From Pelecanus crispus (taxonomy: Eukaryota; Chordata; Aves; Pelecaniformes; Pelecanidae): a stretch of 64,000 nucleotides of DNA. A program made the position numbers and the translations under genes. The DNA lies in contig NC_134652.1 of the NCBI RefSeq assembly GCF_030463565.1, positions 8,955,897 through 9,019,896 of the forward strand, in the 5' to 3' direction. Below, piece after piece: positions 34,001 to 43,194 of the stretch; the stretch's first letter is position 1, and every line of letters begins with the position of its first letter. Below the pieces are notes generated by a model. It was not told where the DNA came from, ran no database searches, and worked only from the letters and a program-made list of their open reading frames with translations.

Positions 34001-36625
34001 AAAATATAACAGTATTCTATCTGAATGTGAATTAAAAGATTTGACCAATTAGGCTGAACATTTAGACATTTTACCACATTCCACCAAAAAGCGCGAGTAT
34101 ACATTTTCAACTAAGACTGTGGTAATGCAATGAAATAGATACCCTGGGATGAACAGCTTGCTTCTTTCTGCTTCTCCCTGTGTTCTCCAGGTCCCCAAAA
34201 ACTACTGTGGCCCAGCTAACTATTCGGAAAGCAAATAGTTTTGTGTGCCATCACCTACCAGTTTTGTTTGATATTTAGAAGGAAGATTCTCTCTCTCAAA
34301 ATGTCTTCACCAAAACTGTTTGATACTAATGTTATAGTAATTCCTGCAGTTCTAGCCAAGACTGTAGCCTCCTTTCTAACTCTCTGAACAGTGTCAAAGT
34401 AGTGCCCACTTCAAAGCATTTACAATGTACATAGTCAAGACAAAAACGGAAGGCAGTTGTGATTACCCAGTTTACAAAGACAAAATTTGAATCTCAAAGA
34501 CCTAAGTACAAGGGTATATTCTAGGGAAATGCACAAGTTTCTTCTTATAATGATGTCGTGGTTTAGGTCAGGACAGACTAAATACATGCATGAATTACTA
34601 CATGATAAATGAAACCATGTGAAGTATTATTCTGTGCGTTAATAGCCACATCATCAGAGAGGCCACAAATGTTCAAAGTTACAGGAATGCAGTTAGCTCT
34701 GCTTCCCCTTTTCTTGCTGATAGGAGCAGTGGCTATCAGTGATCTGGAGCGGCAGGGTGTTATGTGTGGTGGTTGTGAGCCTGGTCCCATGCATCCCTGG
34801 AGGTCCTCCACAATCAGGTATCCCTGAAAGTTTAATTGTGCTGCCCCCTAAATTGAAACTCCTTTGTGTCTATTTTTTTTTCCTTGCTTGCTTTTTTTGA
34901 TGTATAAAAAAGGAAAAAGCACTCAGATGTGCTGTGCTGGTGTTTCACAATATCCTGACTGTGCACGTGTCAGGATGTTCTGTCTAGCTCCAGTCATATA
35001 TATTAGAATGTAATCAAGTTCAGAAATCACTCTATTAATCACAATTGCTTTGGATTTTTGTAATTCTGGGAACATCATGCTCACATTTCATTCTGGCAAG
35101 ACGCCCTTATTGTACATGTTTAAACAAGTTTGCGTTATTTTGTTATAAATAGTGATCGACTGGTTAATTAACCAAGTCAGAAACTTGGAGGGGTCACACT
35201 GTGGGTGTGTAAGTAATTTGTTACAGCTTTAAATTTACTATAACATATTTACATTTTATCTTAACATTTTGTCTGCAAACATAGTTTTTTCTTCTTTCAT
35301 AAATTAATAACTCAGAAATTCCTACGAAAGTGAGTTCATCAGAAACTTTCTACTTTTCCTTACTTGGGGCTGCAGATTGCTAGCCTTTTTGCCATTTATG
35401 AAATAAATTATACGGCTCAGTGGCTCATGTCTCCAGCCATTGCTGTGTTCAGAAGTATGGCCTTCAGAAATGTTTTTCAGGTATGGTTTGTAAGAAGCAA
35501 ACAGACATTAGACAATCTTGTATGCTGGATGTTCTTCCAGTTTATGTTAAAGGATTGGCTATTAACCTTTTCTAGGGTCAGGACACTGTCCTTTCAAGTG
35601 CTTTACAGACACAGTACAGATGAACCTCCATAGTCTGGAGCATATTATTCCCTTTAGTGGACCAATAGTTATTCACCAGTGTCCAGGAAAACCTGAGCTA
35701 GTGTGATTTAAATGAAGTAAAATCGAAGCAAAGTGTAAATCAAAATAGGTGCATTTTTTTTCAATGAAACTCCTAATTGCTGGTTTCAAATGTTACACCA
35801 AGTGTCAGAAAGGTGTCCCAGGACAACAGAAAGGATGTCTATTTGTTCTCCTCGGCCTGGCTCCTGCATCCAGGTCATCTAGAGGGAGGAGGAGGGAGAA
35901 GCTTCTGCAGTGGATGGCAAGGCAGGCATGACAAAGTCAGCAAGGGCTGGAGAGATGGGTGCTGAGGGTTTCTAAGGAGCACTGAGGCTCCTCTCTCTGA
36001 GTGCCTGAACAGACCCAAAGGGAAGCCTCAGAGGTGATGACAAAAAAAAAGAGATTTTAGTAACTCCAGGAGAATCTGAGTAAACTTTTTCTCTAGGTCC
36101 TAGACTTGACTTGAACAAAGATTCATGTTCCATCCATGCAGTAGTGGGGGAAAGATTTGTTTTCAAACCTTGTATTTACTCAGGCCCACCCAGCTAAAAT
36201 GAGTTTTCTCTACTAAAAAAGAAAGCTCAGTCTAATCCTTTATTTTCTGTTCTAATAAAATATGATTTTGAGATTAGAAGGCTTTGGTATGTCTGCTTAA
36301 AGAAGATGGCAAATCCACCTTCATATCCCTCACAGATGGACAGACGGGCAAAAGTGTGGAGTCCTTTACATTTATTTACCTTTACTGCCAAGTTAGGACA
36401 ACAGTTTATTTAGGAATTTTCAAGATGCAGTTACATGTAAGTGACTTGAGTTGGAGTCAAGTTTAGACAGCATCCAGGAAGTCTGAATAGTTCACCATAA
36501 TTTAAAAGTATGCATTGTTGTTTTTCATGTGAATTGTCTGCTAGTAAAACTGCAGGATAGATGCAGGTATTCCATTGTAAAAGCTTTTTTACTGATGTTA
36601 CCAGCAGGTATCTATATCCATCTAA
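28081..36625. other. Intergenic sequence, middle part
   Basis: AT-rich, with no recognised gene or repeat family apart from a T tract at 33072-33089. Open frames of up to 93 codons have no recognisable product. The sequence near 34557 (GTCGTGGTTTAG) is discussed under rejected items. Confidence 0.6.
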
Positions 36626-36871
36626 AGAAAGTGCGGCAGATTTAACTGTGCATCACATGATGAAACCAGTAAAACTTCTTTAACAGATAGAGCTGTAGTT
36701 GATGTAATGAATGCTCGCAGAAAAGTGCAGAGGGAAGAAACCGCAAGTAACATCAGTTGTGACTCTAGCTTTCAGACTTGTCTTTCAGAGCGGCCTGTCG
36801 TGTTTACTTCTTCGGCGTGTATTGTGCCCAGTGGATATTCTGCTGTCATCAGAATTTTAGAGAAGCAGTAG
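36626..36871 (+). other. Open frame of 81 codons with retained CpGs, function unknown
   Basis: Stop-to-stop open frame from TAA at 36623 to TAG at 36869. Its only ATG would give about 54 residues (MNARRKVQREETASNISCD...). The residue mix is Ser, Thr, Glu, Arg and Val, unlike the Leu/Phe/Lys/Asn-rich chance frames of this AT-rich neighbourhood, and several CpGs survive where flanking DNA has almost none. It could be a conserved noncoding element, a non-reference exon or a decayed gene piece. I recognise no family. Confidence 0.2.
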
Positions 36872-37169
36872 CAGAGAAGCCAAGTAACGGGATTATCTGG
36901 TATTTTAGTAGAACAAACAGGTCTTGATTTTCAACACTGTTTACAGCTGATAATCAATTGAATTACAGGAGAATTATCTCATCATAAGGTTCTTCCTAAA
37001 CTATAAAATAAAAATGTGTGTGTTAATTAAGGAGCCATTGTTGCTGACTCAAGATATATTTAGTCATTTCATCCCATACTTACTGAATATTTTTTATGAC
37101 TAAACATCTAATTTCAAATTGTGTTCTGTGCATTTATTTTTTGTGAGGTGTTTGCAGGTATTCAGGAAA

Positions 37170-37335
37170 TTGTGTAAAACAAACCAACAACCCTGCCCCC
37201 ACCCCCAATAATAATAATTAGTCCAACACAAACCAAACAAAAAACCACAGAAAACCACAACCCCAAACCCCATCAACTCACAAACACCCCCCCCCCCCCA
37301 AAAAAAAAAGCATAAAGCAAACAACAAAAACCCAA
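37170..37335. repeat. C/A-rich low-complexity tract with poly-C and poly-A
   Basis: About 165 bp almost free of G and T on the plus strand: CCCCCACCCCC, AATAATAATAATT, runs of CCAAACC and AACCAC, then 13 C followed by 10 A, then CAAACAACAAAAACCC. The minus strand is correspondingly G/T-rich with several long G runs and could fold into G-quadruplexes. Confidence 0.9.
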
Positions 37336-38910
37336 ATGTCACTGTATCTTTAGTAGAGACTGCTATATGCAGCTGATGGCAGGTATCTGAGAACAGCCAG
37401 TTTTGCTTTCTCTGTAGAACAAATTCTCAAGGCATTTACAACACTAGTTTCTTCCACTCCCATTTTCTTTCTTTTTACTTGTCAGGGCTAGTCTAGCAAA
37501 TGTACAGAAAATACAGTTTTGAAAATCCAAGATGATAATTTTGTCTTTGGTCACTAAATTCTAAAATGACTTCAACTGCCATGCATCTGACTCCCCTACA
37601 CAGGGCAGGAGTCAGGGCAGATTTGGTCCTACAATGTAGAATACGCTATGTACAGTAAGTGAAAGCAACATGTTCCTCTGATTTAATATTCTTTGCTCTG
37701 CAAATGTGTGCATATCAGTGTAGCATGAACAGTGCAAACTGAATACCTATCACTAGCTAGAGCTGTGCATGTTTGAGAAGAAAATCTTAGCAGTTTTTCC
37801 ATGCTGTTCTATACAGAGACATTTTACCTCTTCCAATTAAACATGGGAGGGGAATGAACCTACATGTAAGTGAAGCAGTGTGCAAATCGAAGATACCACC
37901 ATGCTCATTTTTTACATGGGTTTTCTCAGGTGCTGTTCAAGAATCTGATTTCAGTGTTCTGAGATGTTAATGCTTTCCACATTTGTTTTTTATGCTGCCT
38001 GAAATGTTCTATTCCTACAGCAACAGACTTATTTACAATAAGTCATTTTCTAGAGCTTTAGTTTTTCTGCAAAGGCTATGAGGTTCACTAATGTAAGTAT
38101 ATTTTACATAGAATAAGGTAGGGTTCCTTTCCTGTGGTTCAGGACTGCATGGTTTCCACAAGACCAAGTTGCTTGTAATCACAGAAATTTAAAAGGACGA
38201 AGGGAAGGTTTCAAGTTAACCAGCCGAATTGTGACCTTGGTTGAATCACATGGGGTCCCTAATGCCCACGGGATGTTAACGGTTGATGCTGCTGGCATAT
38301 TGTTTAGAAGCTGAAGATTCAAATGCTGCTGTTCTAGCATCTGAATTGTATTGCTCTAGATTTTATAGGCACGTGAATTACTACTACTTAATAGATGATA
38401 TTTCATATTTTTTTCGTCTTTTATTCTTTTGCCTAACTGTGTCACATAAAGTTTCTTTGCTGGCTGTACCCTCTTGTGCTATGGAATTTAGCACGTTGTC
38501 TTGCTGTAGAGGCATGAATCGCCTCTCCCACGTTAGCGTGAATTGCCTCTACGAACAGCTAGGGGGCTGTATTATTCCATTTTTAAAGCAAGAAGACATA
38601 AAACGAGGGATACAACTACTACCAGTCTGTCTTAACAACTTTTTCCTTACCAGTTTGGGCAAACATCAATGCCTATGCCTGTACATCAGTATTTAAAGTT
38701 TGATGGAATAATTTCTATAAGATACGGAACTTCACAAGTGGCTGCAGTTTCGTCCATGTTTTCAAATCTTCAACGGTAACTAGTATGTTGTGTTTCTTAA
38801 CTACAAGCTCTCTGAATTGTATTGTACTGTTTTAGTATTTACGTATCTATTCTACTGAAATCACAATCAGGTCACATATTAGATATGAATTCACAGAGGA
38901 ATTTTGCAGC

Positions 38911-38937
38911 TTTTTTTTTTTTTTTTTTTTTTTTTTT
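38911..38937. repeat. 27-base T tract
   Basis: Uninterrupted T27 following GCAGC and before CCCTTCC. It could be the reverse complement of an old poly(A) tail, but no retrotransposed sequence is recognisable on either side. Confidence 0.9.
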
Positions 38938-40792
38938 CCCTTCCATAGTAGCAGTCTGATACCACATAAACACAACCTCTGGTGAGGGCAGGGAAGCAAG
39001 AGTTTAGGAAAAACTTCTTGGCAAGAACAGCTGCGGGAATTCACTATCAGGTCCGATTAAAGTGGGGGCGGGACGACTTTCTTTTCTTATACTTTTGCAT
39101 CAATTAAGTCACTCAGTAATTTGGATTGCACTTCCACATTTTTTATTTGATTACTGTGTGAATGCTCATTGCTTACTTTGCTTTTGTTTTATTTTTTTCC
39201 TGATACTTACTGAAAGCTCTAAACCCAAATAAATGACAGGTTCAGTAAAAACTCAATCTTGTTTTTGTGCTGCAAAAGCCCATTCAAGGCTTCATAAGCC
39301 CCTCAAAATTGATTTTTGGATCACTGTTATTTAATCTGTCCTTTGCAAAACTTTAATGCCTTGAGCAAATCCTTCTTGCCCTATTCCCACCACTAGGCAC
39401 TTTGACTTCATGGTAAGCAGATAAATGTAAGACAAAAAATGCAGTTCAGATTGTTCGCCCAGTCCCTAGTAATTCTCTAACTTGTCTATTCTCCCTTTCC
39501 ATTAATGAACTAAGCCTCCTGTGTAAACACTACTTTTTGTGCTCCCATGGCACACAGACGTTTTCCCATCAGTTGCTTGCTCTCCCCACCTGCTATATCT
39601 GACTCATTAGTTCAGCTTCAGCTTTGCTTCACCTAGTCATTCCCCAAAGAATCATAAAGTTCATAAATCAGTTAATTTTTCTGGAATTTTTATAAAAATC
39701 AATGGAATAGAAAACCAGCTTAAATATCTTTAAAATGTTCCCATTAAGGACTTCTGTATTTTTTTTTTTTTTTCATTCATTTGACTGAAGAGCCATAAGG
39801 TTTGAGGAACCATCAGATACAAATTGCAAGGTGGACCTTGGTTAGACAGAGATGAACAGCAAAGTGCCCACTGACTTAATTTTACCCCAGAGGAGGTAAA
39901 AGGCAATTGGAAAAGAATGTGCAAAGAGCAGGGGATTATGACTCCAGCCACAGAGTGGCTCATGGGTTCTTATCCGGTATCTTTTTAAATTCTTAAAAAA
40001 ACTGAAAATTATTTGTAGCTATGATTTGCAGCAGAGTATACATAAGCAATACTAATACAACATGGCACTTCAGGAAAGCTGCATACCTTGTGTGTTAATG
40101 TGACACCACTCCAACATGCAAGTGACTTCAGCCACCCAAAACCACAGCGATCCTCTACGAAGGGAGTCAAGTACTTGTGTTGTCTCAGTGCTAGCAGGAC
40201 ATGGAAATTAGTTTAGTAATAAATAGAAAGGATGGCATCCAGAGATTAATTAAAAAATGCTGGAAATAAGTTAACAGAATTTATAAATAATTCCATCTCT
40301 GAAAGAAAAAATAATTGGCACTTTCAGCTGTGGAACAAATGTCCTCATGATTTGCAAGCAGCTTTCTCACACCTACAGTCCTCTTAAAGAGTGTGCAGCC
40401 ATTGGATATTCTGAGCAACTCTATGTAGCATGGACTTTCTCCTTGGATTTTTTTTTTTTTTTTCCCCCACAGAACATGGTTGCTTTTTAAAACTTTTTTG
40501 GATTAAGACATTTTAACCTTTTTTCACTTTGGGTGATAGTTATCCAGAGATGAGTCAAAATACTGGTAAGAGGAATGTTTAGTGACAATATTCAGAATTT
40601 TGGATGCATGCTTTCCAGCTGTCTTATTATTTCTGAACTGTCAGTAACATTTTATTTGATTTTTAACACTTCAAACGTAATTTCAGTTTCACTGTAACAG
40701 TCATCACCCCACAAAAGCTGTTTTAGAACAGCAGAAGTGCCTATTAATGCAGAGATTTGCAGTGTGTTGCTTTTATATGCCAAATAATACTC

Positions 40793-40831
40793 TGTGTGTA
40801 TATATGTGCGTGTGTGTGTATATATATGTAT
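40793..40831. repeat. (TG)n/(TA)n compound microsatellite
   Basis: GTGTGTATATATGTGCGTGTGTGTGTATATATATGTA-type sequence, about 39 bp of alternating purine and pyrimidine. Confidence 0.9.
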
Positions 40832-42008
40832 TCAGGACATTAATGCATGAATGGTATTGTAAATAGCGGCCTGGATTTCAGTCTTATTTTCACTTGCCTT
40901 GCTCTGCTGTGAATGTTGTAGCTATTCCTGACTTACACTTGTAAATAACAGGAGAAAAATGCTACCTGTGTATTAGACATGCAGATGACTTTCATACAAA
41001 GCTGATTGTGTGCCATAATGGTGTCAAAATTACCAATGGAGAAGTAATCGCCTCTCTATATCACCCAGTTCAATTTGTGTTGAAGTGTTTGGAAGGCCAA
41101 CTTGTTTCATTAAATACCAGCTGCTTTGAAAGCCGAACCTGTCTTGAATCATCAATACCATCACCAACTTACACCTTCTTATTTTCTTGAAATACTCCAG
41201 AAACCCAAACAACCAGATTTCTCCAGTTCTATCCTTGTACATGCAGCAGATAATAGATATTGTGACCATATAATAGTATATGCCCCTTCACATTAGACGA
41301 TCAAAACAAACAGTTGTGACAATCAGTTGCAACTTGGCATCACTATTATGGCTTCATGGAGGGAAACAGGACAGTTTTGCTCTTTTTTTTTTTTGGCTTT
41401 GGTAGAAATACAAATCCATCTGTTAAAGAAGCGGCAGGAGAAGAAAACAAAAATAAATATAAAGCTTTCACTCGGGTTCTGTGAATGTCGTATTCTCTGC
41501 ATATCCCTGGCATACGCTAAGCTTTTAAGTAAGTGTTTCTGAAGTGCCTTACAACAGTTTAGCTCCCTGTGCCATCCAGTTTTCGCTATAGAAGTGGCCT
41601 GATCATCTTCCATCTCATGAGGCTGGGCAAACTCCTTTAGGCAAAATTTATTTTGAGGAGAAGCAAATTCCTTAAGTCAAATGGGCCAAATAGCTTGTTG
41701 ACAAAATTGCCAAGTATACACTGATTTTTTTTTTTTTTTAAGAAAACATTTGGTGGCAGCTAAAACAAAGTAACACCTGAATCAAATTTTCCACGTACGA
41801 AGACAAGGAAATCTGGAAACTGGCGCTATTTTGGGCTAATTGCATTGTGCCGGGTTTCGGGGGAGCGCTCCATAGTAGCAACTGTGGGAAAACCACTAAA
41901 TAGTTCTCTGTTTGAACCATCTGTCACGAATACGGGACATATGTTCGCTTTGTTTATTCAGGAGCCAAGTGGAAGCCGATGCACTCAGCTCGGCCCCGGC
42001 CGAGGGCT

Positions 42009-42107
42009 GCACCGCGCCGAGCACCGCGCCGAGGAGCACCGCGCCGAGCTGCGCCCCGCGGCTGCCGCCTCCCGCGCCCGGTGGAGCGGAGCGGAGCGGA
42101 GCGGAGC
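42009..42107. repeat. Short tandem repeats inside the GFRA1 CpG island
   Basis: Three copies of GCACCGCGCCGAG at 42009-42021, 42021-42033 and 42036-42048, then five perfect copies of GGAGC at 42083-42107. Both sets probably arose by replication slippage in GC-rich DNA. Confidence 0.95.
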
Positions 42108-42707
42108 CTGCGCCGGCCGCGCCCCCTCCGCGGGGCCTGCCCCCAGCAGGGCTGCGGGGAACGGCGGCCGGGCCCCCTCGGGGCCGCGCCGGGCCGCCCC
42201 GGGCTTCCCCCGCGGGCGAGAAGCGGGGTCACCCCCCGCTCCCCGGGCGGCCCCCGCCCCGCCGCCGCTCCCGCGGCTCGCTCAGCTGGCGGCGGCTTCC
42301 CTCCGCAGCCTCCCGCCGCGCCGAGCGACCCTGGGGCGCCGTGCCCGGGGCGCTGCCGCTCCGCTCCGCTCGGCGCAACCGGAGCAGCCGCCCCCGCCGG
42401 CGCTCCGCGCCTCCCGCCGAGCTTCCTTCCCTCGCCCGTCCCACTGGCCCCTGCCAAACTTTCCCAGCCGCTGCCGGCAGCGCGGCACCTGCCCCCGCCG
42501 CGCCCCGACCCGGCGGCGGAGGCGAGCGCACCGCGCAAGCTGCGCCCCCCCCGCCCCGCCTCCCCGCCCCGGCGCAAACGAATAAATAAAGTTGCAGAGC
42601 GAGGGGGCGGGGGGGAAGAGGCGAATTGCCCTGGGGGGCTCGGGCAGCCCTGGGGAGCCGCAGCCCGGGGCTGCAAGTGCCTGCGGGGCCGTCAGCGGCG
42701 CGGCTGC

Positions 42708-42730
42708 GGGGCCGGGGGCGGGCGGGCGGG
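42708..42730 (+). promoter_or_regulatory. G-quadruplex motif
   Basis: Five G runs (4, 5, 3, 3, 3) with loops of 2, 1, 1 and 1 bases. This is an ideal quadruplex pattern on the coding strand, about 430 bp before the GFRA1 start codon, in the promoter or 5' UTR. Confidence 0.75.
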
Positions 42731-43042
42731 CGACGCGGATCTGTCCCCCCCTCCCCGTGCGTGCTCTCGGTCCCTCCCTGGGAACAGCGCTGCCCACCCG
42801 AGGAGGCGACCGGCGCTCCTGCCCCGCTGCCGCCTGCCCGCTCGCACACACATATACCCACGCGTGCGCCTCTCGCTCCCTGACTCGAGTCAGTGCTTGT
42901 GTTTTCAGGTTGCTCAGACCTGAAATCCAAGGGAAAAAGCTCAGCGTTTGCGTCGCTGCTCCCGCTGCTGGTGGTGGTAGCGGTGAAGAGGAGAGAGGGT
43001 TGTTTCGTTTGGGGTTTTTTTTTTTTTTTCCCCTTGAATTCA

Positions 43043-43099
43043 ATGGATCTGAACTTGGAGTCTTTGGACCTCGGCGGTTTTGGAATATCTACATGCTGA
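43043..43099 (+). other. Upstream ORF 1 in the GFRA1 leader
   Basis: 18 codons from ATG at 43043 (G at +4, T at -3) to TGA at 43097-43099, ending 55 bp before the GFRA1 start. It is in the leader provided transcription starts upstream, which the CpG island makes likely. Its peptide MDLNLESLDLGGFGISTC has no recognised relatives. Confidence 0.45.
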
Positions 43100-43191
43100 T
43101 CCTCTTTGTTGTGGCACATCAGCTCGTTTGGGGAAACCATCCGAAGACAGCAAGATGTTTCTCGCTATCTTGTACTTCGCTTTGCCCTTAG
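43093..43191 (+). other. Upstream ORF 2, overlapping the GFRA1 start codon
   Basis: ATG at 43093 and stop TAG at 43189-43191, 32 codons, in a different frame from GFRA1, whose ATG at 43155 lies inside it. The start context is weak (T at -3, C at +4), so many ribosomes would pass it. Ribosomes that use it would pass the GFRA1 start while still translating, which would lower receptor output. Confidence 0.45.
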
Positions 43192-43194
43192 TGG
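43155..43194 (+). CDS. GFRA1: GFRA1 coding exon 1 (start and signal peptide)
   Basis: 40 coding bp: 13 codons plus G. The ATG at 43155 has A at -3. It encodes MFLAILYFALPLV; human has MFLATLYFALPLL. The donor is GTGG|GTAAGT, a perfect consensus. The exon's 5' part is untranslated leader of unknown length. Confidence 0.95.

Larger units (their letters stand above)
36872..41900. other. Intergenic sequence upstream of GFRA1
   Basis: No recognised gene. Contains the C/A-only tract at 37170-37335, a 137-codon open frame at 38283-38696 of unknown meaning with a small hairpin inside, a 27-base T tract at 38911-38937, a T tract at 39759-39773 and a mixed TG/TA repeat at about 40793-40831. Confidence 0.55.
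41950..42890 (+). promoter_or_regulatory. GFRA1: CpG island and core promoter of GFRA1
   Basis: An abrupt change from AT-rich DNA to about 900 bp of very high GC with dense CpGs, directly upstream of GFRA1 coding exon 1. There is no TATA box. GC-box (Sp1-type) sequences include GGGGCGGGG at 42604-42612 and the GGGCGGGCGGGCG series at 42716-42732. The transcription start cannot be placed from sequence. Long open frames on both strands here (up to 314 codons) lack stops only because of the base composition. A possible UTR acceptor (TTGTGTTTTCAG) ends at 42909. Confidence 0.85.

Noticed and set aside
34555..34575. GTCGTGGTTTAG resembling the edge of an avian LTR
   Set aside because: The match is about 12 bases, with no further similarity or second LTR. 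Chance is likely.
42580..42592. AATAAATAAA as a polyadenylation signal
   Set aside because: It lies inside the promoter CpG island upstream of the GFRA1 start, with no gene ending there.
41845..43140. Long overlapping open frames (up to 314 codons) on both strands in the GFRA1 CpG island
   Set aside because: Pro/Arg/Ala/Gly-only peptides in all frames are the expected result of high GC with few stop codons. None has a recognisable domain and they overlap one another on both strands.
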